Shown here: positions 21,979 to 31,795 of the stretch, in pieces
Layout: the number at the start of each line of letters is the position of its first letter
Position numbering within the stretch: the stretch's first letter is position 1
NCBI GenBank assembly: GCA_002255955.1
Contig: NKIM01000018.1
Span: 52,535 to 116,534, forward strand
Length of the DNA stretch: 64,000 nt
From: Burkholderiales bacterium PBB2
Lineage (GTDB): Bacteria > Pseudomonadota > Gammaproteobacteria > Burkholderiales > Burkholderiaceae_C
Direction: 5' to 3'
Program-made: the position numbers and the translations under genes
The notes under the pieces: generated by a model
The model's database searches: none
What the model saw: the letters and a program-made list of their open reading frames with translations, nothing else
Told to the model about the DNA's origin: nothing

Positions 21979-22652
21979 GCCGCCACCTCGCCCGCGCGGC
22001 CCGCCGCCAAATCCAGCAGTGACCAATCCGCCCTGCCCGCCAGCGGCTGGACCAAGCGGGCGTCGTGCGTGGCAAGGATCAAGCTGACGCCCTGCGCCGC
22101 GGCGACCTCGAGCAGCAAGTGCATGACCTGCTGCGCATGGGCATCGTCCAGACTGGCGCTGGGCTCATCGGCCAGCAAGAGCGACGGCTGCCGCATCAAG
22201 GCCCGCGCCAGGGCGACCCGCTGCGCCTGCCCCACGCTCAGCTGGTGCGGCAGGCGCGCGCCCAGGCCTTGCAAACCCAGCTGCTGCAACAAGGCCAAGG
22301 CCCGCTCGGGCTGGGGCGGCAAGCCAGCGCTGATGAAGGGCAGAGCCAGGTTGTCGAGCACGCTGAGGCTGGCGCTGAGGTGAAGGCGCTGCGGCACAAA
22401 GCCCAGCTGCGCGCCGCGCCAGGCATCGCGCTGGCGCGCGCTCAAGGTGCTCAGCTCGGTGCCGGCCATCTGGATGCAGCCCGCACCTGGCGTCAGCAGA
22501 CCGGCCAGCAGGGCCAGCAAGGTGGACTTGCCGCTGCCCGAGGGGCCTCGCAGCAGCAAATGCCGTCCGGTCGGCAGCGAAAAATCAGGAAAAACGACGG
22601 GGCTGCCGCCACCCGCGTAGTGGTGGCTGAGCCCGGACCATTGAATACTCAT
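21975..22652 (-). CDS. LolD/MacB-type ABC transporter ATP-binding protein
   Basis: GPSGSGKSTLLALLAG, SVGQAQRVALARALMRQPSLLLADEPSASLD. Confidence 0.92.
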   Translation of the reverse strand: MSIQWSGLSHHYAGGGSPVVFPDFSLPTGRHLLLRGPSGSGKSTLLALLAGLLTPGAGCIQMAGTELSTLSARQRDAWRGAQLGFVPQRLHLSASLSVLDNLALPFISAGLPPQPERALALLQQLGLQGLGARLPHQLSVGQAQRVALARALMRQPSLLLADEPSASLDDAHAQQVMHLLLEVAAAQGVSLILATHDARLVQPLAGRADWSLLDLAAGRAGEVAA

Positions 22653-22692
22653 CGACGCCAAGCGCTCCGCAGGTGTTTGTGCACGTGATGCG

Positions 22693-23247
22693 TCAATCGG
22701 CCAGGTGCAGCAGGCGCGCAAAGGTCTTGCGGAACTTCTCGACCTTGCCGGCCACGACAAAGGCGCAGTAACCCTGGTCGGGGTTACGGGCGTAGTAATG
22801 CTGGTGATAAGACTCGGCCGGCCAGTAGTTCTGCTCAGGCAGAAGTTCCGTCACCACCCGGCCCTGATGGGCGGCCTGGGCTTCATCCCAAACTTGCCGG
22901 GCTTGCGCCGCCTGCTCAGGTGAGTGGGTGTAGATGCCCGATCGGTACTGCGTGCCGACATCGGCGCCCTGGCGATTGAGCGAGGTCGGGTCGTGGATGA
23001 CAAAGAACACCTCCAGCAACTCGCGCAGGCTGACGACGGACGGATCGAAATCGACGCGCACCACCTCTGCATGGCCGGTCTGGCCCGAGCAGACCTGCTC
23101 GTAGGACGGGTTCTCGACCGGGCCGTTGCAATAGCCGGACTGCACCGCGTGCACACCGCGCACCTGTTCGAACACTGCCTCGGTGCACCAGAAACAGCCA
23201 CCGCCGAGAGTGATGCGTTGCAAAGATGGTGGGATGGGGCTGTTCAT
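22693..23247 (-). CDS. msrA: Peptide methionine sulfoxide reductase MsrA
   Basis: [52 protein letters not shown]. Confidence 0.96.
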   Translation of the reverse strand: MNSPIPPSLQRITLGGGCFWCTEAVFEQVRGVHAVQSGYCNGPVENPSYEQVCSGQTGHAEVVRVDFDPSVVSLRELLEVFFVIHDPTSLNRQGADVGTQYRSGIYTHSPEQAAQARQVWDEAQAAHQGRVVTELLPEQNYWPAESYHQHYYARNPDQGYCAFVVAGKVEKFRKTFARLLHLAD

Positions 23248-23401
23248 GGTGTCGGGTCGCTTCAGAGCGAAAGTGAGGTGGCAGACAAAAGAGCCGGCGC
23301 GAGCATAGCCGAGCTGGCTGAGGCGCGCGAAAGACAAGACCATGCCCCCAAGCAGCGATGATGCGGATGCATAGGAACAGAAAAGTCCAAATGGAGCGAA
23401 C

Positions 23402-24223
23402 GTGGATTGGAGCTTGCTGACCCAAAACTTGAAGCCGCTGGCCATGAGCCTGGTGCAGGCACCCATGGTGTTCATGGCCCTGGCCATCGCAGGCGGATGG
23501 CAATTACAAAAAGGTTGCCGGCGTCGTGGCTGGCTGCTCCTGATCGCGACCGTGATCGCGGTCTGGCTGAGTGGTTGCGAAGGCTTCGGGCGTTTTTTGA
23601 GCCAGCAATGGCTGAACACCCCGCCCGCCCTGGATCGGGCGGAGATCGCCCGCCTGCGCACGCTGCAAGCCAAGGACGGCGGCGTGGCCGTGCTGGTGCT
23701 CGGGGGCGGTGCACGCCAGTGGGCGCCGGAGTACCAGGGCCCCTCGCTCAATGAACACAGCCAACCCCGGCTGCGCCTCGGCATCTGGCTATCTCGCCAG
23801 ATCCAGGCGCCGCTGGGCTTTTCGGGCGGCATCGGTTGGCAGGCGCGCGACCAGTTGCTCAGCGAAGGCCAAATCGCGCAACGCGTCGCCGCGGGCGAGT
23901 TCCAGCACCCGCTGGCCTGGATCGAAGACCGCTCGCGCGACACCCGCGAGAACGCCCGCTTCAGCCTCGACTATCTGCAGCAGCGCCAGATTCGCACCCT
24001 GGTGCTGGTCACGCACGAGCAGCATCTGCCGCGCGCGCTGCGCGCCTTCCGCGAAGCCATGAATGACAAGGGCGTTCCGAACTCCATCACCCTGATCCCC
24101 GCCCCTGCCGGCCTGCGTCCAGATGGCGCTTGGCGGCTGAGCACCTGGTTGCCGTCCAGCGAGGGCTATGCCCGGGTACGCTACGTCATCTACGAGGCGA
24201 TTGCCCTGGCGGCAGGCCACTGA
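23402..24223 (+). CDS. YdcF/ElyC (DUF218) family membrane protein
   Basis: 273 aa; [56 protein letters not shown]. Confidence 0.85.
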   Translation: MDWSLLTQNLKPLAMSLVQAPMVFMALAIAGGWQLQKGCRRRGWLLLIATVIAVWLSGCEGFGRFLSQQWLNTPPALDRAEIARLRTLQAKDGGVAVLVLGGGARQWAPEYQGPSLNEHSQPRLRLGIWLSRQIQAPLGFSGGIGWQARDQLLSEGQIAQRVAAGEFQHPLAWIEDRSRDTRENARFSLDYLQQRQIRTLVLVTHEQHLPRALRAFREAMNDKGVPNSITLIPAPAGLRPDGAWRLSTWLPSSEGYARVRYVIYEAIALAAGH

Positions 24224-24264
24224 ACCGGCGACTCCGAGCGAAAAAGTCGAGACCACAAGTAGAA

Positions 24265-24398
24265 ACCCCTTCCAGGCCTGAACCGGGAAGGGGTGTGGAG
24301 GCTGACGCCACCGATGGGGCTCTCGGGGGATGTGCCCGAGGGCTCCTGGCGCGCAATGATTGCGCCAGAGGTTGTGCCTGAGACAGGCCTCCCAACAC
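24265..24398. other. Highly structured intergenic element (candidate structured RNA), strand uncertain
   Basis: Several nested or adjacent inverted repeats: ACCCCTTCC/GGAAGGGGT; closing GTGT+GGAGGC/GCCTCC+ACAC; GGGGCTCTCGGG/CCCGAGGGCTCC plus CGCCA/TGGCG; GCGCAA/TTGCGC; GCCTG/CAGGC. Confidence 0.5.
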
Positions 24399-24419
24399 TA
24401 GGTGAAGCCAGGCTTGCTT

Positions 24420-26006
24420 TCAAGCCATCAACCCCCCGGGCAAACCCGGGGCTGAGGATGCAAACAGGGTGTCAAACAGCTGATCGGCGCGCGCCTGCAC
24501 CTCGGGGGTCATGACGATGCCTCGGCCCCACTCACGGCTGGTCTCACCCGGCCATTTGTTGGTGGCATCCAGCCCCATCTTGCCGCCCAGTCCGCTGACC
24601 GGCGAGGCGAAGTCGAGGTAGTCGATCGGCGTGCTGTCCACCAGGGTGGTGTCACGCACTGGGTCCATGCGCGTGGTGATGGCCCAGACCACTTCCTTCC
24701 AGTCGCGGATGTTGATGTCCTCGTCCACCACGACGATGAACTTGGTGTACATGAACTGGCGCAGGAAGCTCCAGAGCCCGAACATCAGCCGTTTGGCATG
24801 GCCGGGATAGGCTTTGCGAATCGAGATCACCGCCATGCGGTAGCTGCAGCCTTCGGGCGGCAGATAGAAATCGACGATCTCGGTGAACTGCTTTTGCAGA
24901 ATCGGCACGAACACTTCGTTCAGCGCCACGCCCAGAATGGCCGGCTCATCGGGCGGCTTGCCGGTGTAGGTCGAGTGGTAGATTGGCTGCTCGCGCCTTG
25001 TGAGGCGGCTGACTTCAAACACCGGGAACCAATCCTGCTCGTTGTAGTAACCGGTGTGGTCGCCGTAAGGCCCCTCCAGCGCGTGCAGGTAGCCGCCCTT
25101 CTCTTTCAGCGGCACGCCGTCTTCGCTGATACCGGCGAAACCCGCAGCCGCCGGCGGGATGTGCCCCTCCAGCACGATCTCGGCGCTGGCCGGCACTTGA
25201 AGCATGCGGCCGGCTTCGCCCACGCCGCTGTCCACCAGCTCGGTGCGCGAGCCCCGCAGCAGGCCGGCGAACTGATATTCCGACAGACTGTCTGGCACCG
25301 GCGTGACGGCGCCCAGGATGGTGGCGGGATCGGCGCCCAACGCCACCGCAATCGGAAACGGCTGCCCCGGATTGGCCAGTGCAAACTCGCGGAAATCCAA
25401 GGCACCGCCGCGATGGGCGAGCCAGCGCATGATGAGCTGGCGCCGTCCGATCAGTTGCTGGCGGTAGATCCCTAAGTTCTGGCGCGCTCGCGGCTTGAGC
25501 ACCGACTGCGGCCCCCGGGTGATGACCAAGCCCCAAGTAATCAGGGGGCCGATATCGCCCGGCCAGCAAGTCTGGATCGGGATGTCCTTGAGGTTGATGT
25601 CGGCGCCCTGCAGCACCACCTCCTGGCACGCCGCGCGGCGCACCGTTTGAGGTTTCATGTCCCAGACCGATTTCATCATCTGCAGCAGACGGCCGACGTC
25701 CTTGACGCCTTTGGGCGGTTCGGGCTCTTTCAGATTGGCCAACACATGGCCAACCTGGCGCAGGTCATCCAGGCTGTCGGCCCCCATGCCCAGCGCCACA
25801 CGACGCGGCGTGCCGAATAAATTGCTGAGCACCGGCATGGTGTGACCAGTGGGCTGCTCGAACAAAAGTGCTGGTCCCTCGGCGCGCAAAACCCGGTCGC
25901 TGAGGGCCGTCATCTCCAAAATGGGGGAGACCGGCTGACTCACCCGCTTGAGCTCGCCCATGCCCTCCAAACCGCCAATAAAGTCGCGCAGGTCACGATA
26001 CTTCAT
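24420..26006 (-). CDS. ubiD: 4-hydroxy-3-polyprenylbenzoate decarboxylase
   Basis: 528 aa; [63 protein letters not shown]. Confidence 0.95.
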   Translation of the reverse strand: MKYRDLRDFIGGLEGMGELKRVSQPVSPILEMTALSDRVLRAEGPALLFEQPTGHTMPVLSNLFGTPRRVALGMGADSLDDLRQVGHVLANLKEPEPPKGVKDVGRLLQMMKSVWDMKPQTVRRAACQEVVLQGADINLKDIPIQTCWPGDIGPLITWGLVITRGPQSVLKPRARQNLGIYRQQLIGRRQLIMRWLAHRGGALDFREFALANPGQPFPIAVALGADPATILGAVTPVPDSLSEYQFAGLLRGSRTELVDSGVGEAGRMLQVPASAEIVLEGHIPPAAAGFAGISEDGVPLKEKGGYLHALEGPYGDHTGYYNEQDWFPVFEVSRLTRREQPIYHSTYTGKPPDEPAILGVALNEVFVPILQKQFTEIVDFYLPPEGCSYRMAVISIRKAYPGHAKRLMFGLWSFLRQFMYTKFIVVVDEDINIRDWKEVVWAITTRMDPVRDTTLVDSTPIDYLDFASPVSGLGGKMGLDATNKWPGETSREWGRGIVMTPEVQARADQLFDTLFASSAPGLPGGLMA

Positions 26007-26042
26007 AATATCCAGTAATATAGAAACCAGTTAACAAGCTTG

Positions 26043-26099
26043 ACGGGTTATTTTTGACCCTTAAAATCCGCCTGCCCTGAACGTTCAGGGTTAACCCGT
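26043..26099. repeat. Nested inverted repeats in the ubiD / transglycosylase divergent intergenic region
   Basis: ACGGGTTA (26043-26050) pairs with TAACCCGT (26092-26099); inside is perfect 16-bp palindrome CCCTGAACGTTCAGGG (26075-26090). Confidence 0.75.
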
Positions 26100-26270
26100 G
26101 TCTTCGCCTTTGGGAGGGTGAAGACGCCCCGCTGCCGATGGACGTCGGCCCCGGCGAAGGCCTGCAAACCGCAAGCCCCGCCACCTGGGCCGGCCCATTA
26201 TCACTGCCACCTCTTGAGCCCCTGGCACCAGCCGGGATGCTTGATTCGTGGAAGAGAAGAAAGGAGTCGC

Positions 26271-27125
26271 ATGACAGCGCGTCGTGATCTTTTATCCCTG
26301 ACCCGCAGCACCGGAGCCGCTGCGTCCTTGTTCATCAAGGACATCGGCCAAGGCCTGCTGGTCGTCAGCCACAACACCCTGGCCCTGGTTGGCCTGGCCG
26401 TGGTGGCTGTGCTCCTGACCTTTGCCAGCCAGGCTGAACTGCGCCAGCAACTCGAAGGCCAGGCCCGTGGCTGGCTCCATGCCCGCCAAGAAGCCCGCAA
26501 TATCGCCGACGGCAACACGCTGATCGGCAACGAGGAACCAGACGCCATCGCCCGCGCCACGGCGGTCGACCCCAAGGACCTGCCCCGCCAGCAAGCCGCC
26601 ATCGCCCAATGGGTGGCGCGCCGCTACAAGGTGGCGCCCGAGCCCATCAGCCGCTTGGTGCAGGAAGCCTACGCCGTGGGTCAGCGTGCCCGGGTGGAAC
26701 CGACCCTGATCCTGGCCATCATGGCCATCGAGTCGGCTTTCAATCCTTTTGCGCAAAGCACGGTGGGCGCCCAGGGCCTGATGCAAGTCATGACCCAGGT
26801 GCACAACGACAAGTACGAAGCTTTTGGCGGCAATTTCGCCGCCTTTGACCCCATCACCAATATGCGGGTGGGCGTGCAAGTGTTGAAGGAGTGCATCCAG
26901 CGCGCGGGCACGGTCGAGGAAGGCCTGCGTTTTTACGTCGGCGCCGCCAACCTGCCCGACGAAGGCAACTACACCAGCCGTGTGTTGGCCATGCAGGAAC
27001 AGCTGAAAGCCGTGGCTTCCGGCCGCGCCCTGCCCGCCCGACCGTCCAGCACGCCGATGGCCGCACCCAAGCTGCCGAGCGGCACCGCCGTTGTCGAAGA
27101 CGAGCGCGTCGCCCAGCTGCGCTGA
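26271..27125 (+). CDS. Lytic transglycosylase (SLT domain), membrane-anchored
   Basis: RVEPTLILAIMAIESAFNPFAQSTVGAQGLMQVMTQVH; N-terminal TM. Confidence 0.92.
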   Translation: MTARRDLLSLTRSTGAAASLFIKDIGQGLLVVSHNTLALVGLAVVAVLLTFASQAELRQQLEGQARGWLHARQEARNIADGNTLIGNEEPDAIARATAVDPKDLPRQQAAIAQWVARRYKVAPEPISRLVQEAYAVGQRARVEPTLILAIMAIESAFNPFAQSTVGAQGLMQVMTQVHNDKYEAFGGNFAAFDPITNMRVGVQVLKECIQRAGTVEEGLRFYVGAANLPDEGNYTSRVLAMQEQLKAVASGRALPARPSSTPMAAPKLPSGTAVVEDERVAQLR

Positions 27126-27197
27126 GCGCAGCCAGCCCTGTGCTTTGACGAAGCCAGCTTCCTCGGGAGCCCCTGGCGCTGCAGCTACACTGCAGCC

Positions 27198-27332
27198 TTC
27201 GCGCGACTGGCGATCAAGGAGGGCCAGGTGACCGAGCGTCACCGGCAGCCTGAGGTGGTGGACCACCGGGAAGCGCGAACGTCGATGGGCTGAACCCCAC
27301 GCCGACTTCAGCCGTTCGCCTGGGCAGCTTGG
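27198..27332 (+). ncRNA. ZTP/ZMP riboswitch (pfl motif) upstream of glyA
   Basis: gcgcGACTGGCGatcaaggagg...ggtggACCACCGGGaAGCGcgaac...GCCGttCGCCTGGGCAgc match the conserved blocks of the pfl motif; located ~80 nt upstream of glyA, a known target. Confidence 0.92.
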
Positions 27333-27408
27333 TCTCGCTGATGCACCCATTTCTTCAAATCGGTGCCCAGCCGGACGGGCACTCCACCTCTAGAGCACTG
27401 CCACCCCT

Positions 27409-28659
27409 ATGTTTGACCGTAGCACTTCCACTCTCGCCCAAGTCGATCCGGATCTCTGGGCTGCCGTCCAGAACGAAAACCGTCGCCAGGAAGATCACAT
27501 CGAGCTGATCGCCTCGGAAAACTACACCTCGCCGGCCGTCATGCAGGCGCAGGGCAGCCAGCTGACCAACAAGTACGCCGAGGGCTATCCCGGCAAGCGC
27601 TACTACGGTGGCTGCGAGTACGTGGACGTGGTCGAACAGCTCGCCATCGACCGCCTGAAGGAACTCTTTGGCGCGAACTACGCCAATGTGCAGCCCAACT
27701 CTGGCTCGCAAGCCAACCAGGGCGTGTTCTTCGCCCTGCTGCAGCCGGGCGACACCATCATGGGCATGAGTCTGGCCGAAGGCGGTCACCTGACCCACGG
27801 CATGGCCCTGAACATGAGCGGCAAATGGTTCAACGTCATCTCCTACGGCCTGAACGCCAAGGAAGAGATCGATTACGACGCCATGGAAGCTCTCGCCCGG
27901 GAGAAGAAGCCCAAGCTGATCATCGCGGGCGCTTCTGCTTACAGCCTGCGCATCGATTTCGAGCGTTTCGGCAAGATCGCCAAAGAAATCGGCGCCTACT
28001 TCATGGTGGACATGGCCCACTACGCGGGCCTGATCGCCGCGGGCGTCTACCCCAACCCGGTACCGCACGCCGATGTGGTGACATCCACCACCCACAAGAG
28101 CCTGCGCGGCCCGCGTGGCGGCATCATCCTGTGCAATGACGAAGCGATCGCCAAGAAGATCAACTCGGCCATCTTCCCCGGCATCCAGGGCGGCCCCCTG
28201 ATGCACGTGATCGCCGGCAAGGCCGTGGCCTTCAAGGAAGCGCTGACGCCCGAGTTCAAGGCCTACCAGGCTCAGGTGGTCAAGAACGCCAAGGTCCTGG
28301 CCGACACCTTGATCGAGCGCGGCCTGCGCATCGTCTCGGGCGGCACCGAGAGCCACGTCATGCTGGTGGACCTGCGCCCCAAAAACCTGACCGGCAAGGA
28401 AGCCGAGGCCATCCTGGGCGCCGCCCACATGACCTGCAATAAGAACGGCATCCCCAACGATCCGCAAAAACCCATGGTCACCAGCGGCATCCGCCTGGGC
28501 ACGCCGGCCATGACCACGCGTGGATTCAAGGAAGATCAGGTGCGCGCCACCGCTCACCTGATCGCCGATGTGCTGGACAAGCCGCACGACGAAGCCAACC
28601 TCGCCGCCGTGCGCGAGAAGGTGGCGGCGCTGACGCGCGACTTCCCGGTCTACCGCTGA
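27409..28659 (+). CDS. glyA: Serine hydroxymethyltransferase
   Basis: [61 protein letters not shown]. Confidence 0.98.
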   Translation: MFDRSTSTLAQVDPDLWAAVQNENRRQEDHIELIASENYTSPAVMQAQGSQLTNKYAEGYPGKRYYGGCEYVDVVEQLAIDRLKELFGANYANVQPNSGSQANQGVFFALLQPGDTIMGMSLAEGGHLTHGMALNMSGKWFNVISYGLNAKEEIDYDAMEALAREKKPKLIIAGASAYSLRIDFERFGKIAKEIGAYFMVDMAHYAGLIAAGVYPNPVPHADVVTSTTHKSLRGPRGGIILCNDEAIAKKINSAIFPGIQGGPLMHVIAGKAVAFKEALTPEFKAYQAQVVKNAKVLADTLIERGLRIVSGGTESHVMLVDLRPKNLTGKEAEAILGAAHMTCNKNGIPNDPQKPMVTSGIRLGTPAMTTRGFKEDQVRATAHLIADVLDKPHDEANLAAVREKVAALTRDFPVYR

Positions 28660-28683
28660 GCCTGATCCAGGCACGACACGCCG

Positions 28684-29127
28684 ATGCGCTGCCCCTTTTG
28701 CAATCATGGAGAAACCCAGGTCGCCGAGACCCGGGAATCGGATGAAGGCGATGTGGTGCGCCGTCGGCGTCGCTGCCTGGGTTGTGACAAGCGCTTCACC
28801 ACCTACGAGCGCGCCGAAATTGCCTTGCCAGTGGTGGTGAAGAAAGACGGCACGCGCGCGGACTTTGATTCCCGCAAGGTTCGCGCGTCCATGCAACTGG
28901 CGCTGCGCAAGCGCCCGGTCAGTATTGAACAAATCGACGCCGCCCTGCTGCGCATCGAAGAAGCCCTGCTGACCAGCGGCGCCCGCGAACTGCCCTCGAC
29001 CAAGCTGGGCGAGCTGGTCATGCGCGAACTCAAGCGCATCGACAAAGTGGCCTACGTCCGCTTTGCCTCCGTGTACCGCAGCTTCGAAGATGTGGACGAG
29101 TTCCGCCAGCTGATCCGCGAGATCTGA
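28684..29127 (+). CDS. nrdR: Transcriptional repressor NrdR
   Basis: [45 protein letters not shown]. Confidence 0.97.
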   Translation: MRCPFCNHGETQVAETRESDEGDVVRRRRRCLGCDKRFTTYERAEIALPVVVKKDGTRADFDSRKVRASMQLALRKRPVSIEQIDAALLRIEEALLTSGARELPSTKLGELVMRELKRIDKVAYVRFASVYRSFEDVDEFRQLIREI

Positions 29128-29263
29128 GCCGCTTCTAGCGCCACACGGTGTCGCAATACCATCCCCCACCAAAGAGGGGGTCCACTCCCACCTCGGAGTG
29201 ACAGAGTTTCAGACCTGCGCCTCCTAGATTGTGTTCATCGAGATGAATACCAGGAGTTGGATC

Positions 29264-29806
29264 ATGCAGGCACGCCGCAGCCAGACACAGCAAGCAGGCT
29301 TCACGCTGATCGAAGCCGGCCTCAGCCTTTTGATCTCGGCCATCGTGGCCTCGCAGGCCATGCCGGCTCTTGGCAAGCTCAAGCAGCGCCAAGCCCTGAA
29401 CGGCACCGCTCAGACGGTGATGACGGACCTCCAACAGGCCCGCAGCGAAGCTGTGGCCCAGGGCGACACCGTGCACATGAAATTCAGCAGCCACGCCGCG
29501 GGGTCCTGCTACGTGCTCCATGCAGGCCCCAGCGCCTCCTGCAGCTGCGACGAATCCGGGCTAGCGATGTGCTCTGGCAGCGGGCAAGTTGTGAAATCGG
29601 CCTGGTTCCCCTCCCGAGGCGAGCTCAGCGTCCGGGCCAATGTGAACAGCCTCAGCTTCAGCCCTCGCCAGGGCACAACCAGCAGCACCGGCAGCATCGA
29701 CATCAGCCACCGCAACGGCGAAGTCATTCGCCATGTGATCAGCATCGCCGGGCGGGTTCGGAGCTGCGCACCTGGCGCGGCGCACTCAGGCCTCCCGACC
29801 TGCTGA
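29264..29806 (+). CDS. GspH/FimT-type pseudopilin
   Basis: Class III signal peptide [29 protein letters not shown]; FimT-like C-terminal pattern. Alternative starts at 29231/29243. Confidence 0.82.
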   Translation: MQARRSQTQQAGFTLIEAGLSLLISAIVASQAMPALGKLKQRQALNGTAQTVMTDLQQARSEAVAQGDTVHMKFSSHAAGSCYVLHAGPSASCSCDESGLAMCSGSGQVVKSAWFPSRGELSVRANVNSLSFSPRQGTTSSTGSIDISHRNGEVIRHVISIAGRVRSCAPGAAHSGLPTC

Positions 29807-29892
29807 TTACCCGCCCCCCCTTGAATAAGTGGAGGGCGACAAGCGGTGGGGCTTCGCCGACCGGCGGCATCAGAAGCGACAGGCGGGTGGCG

Positions 29893-30411
29893 ATGCATTT
29901 CGATAATCCAGCCATGTCATCCACCGCCATTTCATCTCTGGGCCCCGCCCGAACCCCGCGATCCGTGAAGGGCTTCACGCTGATCGAGTTGATGATCACG
30001 GTTGCCATCGTCGGCATCCTGATGGCCGTTGCCTTGCCCAGCTACCGCGATTACATGAATCGCAGCCGGCGCTCGGATGCCATCAACGCTTTGTCCCAAG
30101 TCACCCAGGCCCAGGAGCGTTGGCGTGCGAACCGCAGCGCCTATGCCAGCAGCTTTTCCGATTTGGGCCTCAACTTTCCCAGCAACCTGACCACCGCTGG
30201 CCACTACACACTCAGCCTGGTGGGCGTTGGGACCGCACCCAATGTGAACTTCGACAGCGGCTATACCGTCACCGCGACCACCGCGAGCGGCAGCCCGCAG
30301 AGCAATGACCTCAAATGCGCAACCCTGTCTGTCCAAGTCCGTGGCGGACAGCTTTACTACTTGGCGAGTGATTCGTCCGGTGTGAGCAATTCTCAATGCT
30401 GGCCCAAATGA
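29893..30411 (+). CDS. PilE-type minor pilin
   Basis: [60 protein letters not shown]. Confidence 0.9.
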   Translation: MHFDNPAMSSTAISSLGPARTPRSVKGFTLIELMITVAIVGILMAVALPSYRDYMNRSRRSDAINALSQVTQAQERWRANRSAYASSFSDLGLNFPSNLTTAGHYTLSLVGVGTAPNVNFDSGYTVTATTASGSPQSNDLKCATLSVQVRGGQLYYLASDSSGVSNSQCWPK

Positions 30412-31067
30412 CGCGCCACCCAAGCCTCTACCCGCGATTCATGGTCTCTTTCGACTCTTGTTTGCCACAGGGAGTGCGCCCATTGAGCCCTGTTTCGCGC
30501 GCACAGCACAGCCGTGGCTTTACCTTGGTCGAGTTGCTGGTCGGCGTGGCCATCTTGGGTGTCTTGCTGGCATTGGCCGCGCCGTCCTTGGCGGATTTCA
30601 TCAACCGGCGTCGTGTGGAGGCTGTGGCCGCCGAACTGGCCACCGATCTGGCCTATGCCCGCACCGAGGCAGCGATGCGCGCTGAAAACGTTCTGATACG
30701 GTTCAACAGCGACACCAACCTGACCTGCTACTCCATCACCTACCTGTCGGGAATCGGTACCTGCGACTGCCGCCGCGCAGCCGGCACCAGTTGCGGCGGC
30801 GGATTCTCGACCGCGTACGAACTCAAGCTCAACCAATTGCAACGGTCTTTGGGCGTGACGATGACACCCAGCCAGTCGGACAACCCCCTCAGCTTCATCG
30901 CGCCAAGACTGACGCCCTCAGACCCCAACTTTTTTGTCACCGTGGCAGGTTCGCGGGGCGCGACCCTGATGGTCAAGACCAATGCGGCCGGCCGCGTGAT
31001 CACCTGCTCTCCGAGCGGCAGCAGCAACATCCCTGGGTACCAAACATGTCCGGCAAGCAGCAACTGA
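30396..31067 (+). CDS. FimU/FimT-type pseudopilin
   Basis: [54 protein letters not shown]. Confidence 0.88.
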   Translation: MLAQMTRHPSLYPRFMVSFDSCLPQGVRPLSPVSRAQHSRGFTLVELLVGVAILGVLLALAAPSLADFINRRRVEAVAAELATDLAYARTEAAMRAENVLIRFNSDTNLTCYSITYLSGIGTCDCRRAAGTSCGGGFSTAYELKLNQLQRSLGVTMTPSQSDNPLSFIAPRLTPSDPNFFVTVAGSRGATLMVKTNAAGRVITCSPSGSSNIPGYQTCPASSN

Positions 31068-31795
31068 ATCGCCACAACCCCAGGCTGGGTGGCCGCCAGC
31101 AGCGCGGCCTGAGCTTGATCGAGCTCATGGTGGGCATCACGGTCGGCATGATCGTGGTGGCGGCAGCGAGCTTGATGATGACCACCCAGCTGAAGGAGCA
31201 CAAATTGCTGGTTCTGGAAACCCAGTTGCAGCAAGACTTGCGCGCCGCGGGCGACTTGATGCTCAAGGATATGCGGCGTGCCGGTTTCTGGGCCATGCCC
31301 CAAAACGGCGTCTGGGCTGAAGGAAGCTTTGCTGCACCGGCCTCAAATCCCTATGCCAACGTCAGCACCACAGGTGACGCTCAAAGCGGGAAGCTCGAGT
31401 ACCAGTATTCACGGCATTTTGACGAGCGCGACAACAGTTTTGCCTACACCAACCCTGAAGACAGCGCGGTCGACACCAACGAGCGCTTTGGCTTCAAGCT
31501 GGATGACGGTGTTCTGAAGATTCGCCTCGGAACGGCATGGCAGCCCTTGACAGACCCCGCCACCCTCACCGTGACGAGCTTTCAGGTCAACCTGCAAAGC
31601 CAGAACCTGGCACTCCAGGAGTTCTGCGATGCCCCCTGTCCGGCGGGCACCGTCTGCCCGAGCCTGCAGGTGCGCCAAGTGAACATCACCTTGGTCGGCC
31701 AAGCAGTGCATGACAGCAGCGTCGTTCGCAAAGTTCAACTCAGCGGCCGAATCAGAAATGACGGCGTCGTTGGCAGCTGCCCGGTTCCCGCATGA
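31046..31795 (+). CDS. pilW: PilW-type minor pilin
   Basis: QRGLSLIELMVGITVGMIVVAAASLMMTTQLKEHKLLVLETQLQQDLRAAGDLMLKDMRRAGFW. Confidence 0.88.
   Translation: MSGKQQLNRHNPRLGGRQQRGLSLIELMVGITVGMIVVAAASLMMTTQLKEHKLLVLETQLQQDLRAAGDLMLKDMRRAGFWAMPQNGVWAEGSFAAPASNPYANVSTTGDAQSGKLEYQYSRHFDERDNSFAYTNPEDSAVDTNERFGFKLDDGVLKIRLGTAWQPLTDPATLTVTSFQVNLQSQNLALQEFCDAPCPAGTVCPSLQVRQVNITLVGQAVHDSSVVRKVQLSGRIRNDGVVGSCPVPA

Noticed and set aside
22653-22692. Zur box upstream of the ABC ATPase gene
   Set aside because: No AT-rich TGTTATAATATAACA-like palindrome in this gap or the msrA upstream region; zinc regulation stays an inference
24265-24398. SRP (4.5S) RNA
   Set aside because: A UCAGGCCUGGAAGG string on the minus strand resembles part of the SRP apical loop, but the symmetric internal loops and GGAAGnAGCAG context are absent
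27355-29172. 605-aa minus-strand ORF
   Set aside because: Shadow of glyA/nrdR, no family signature
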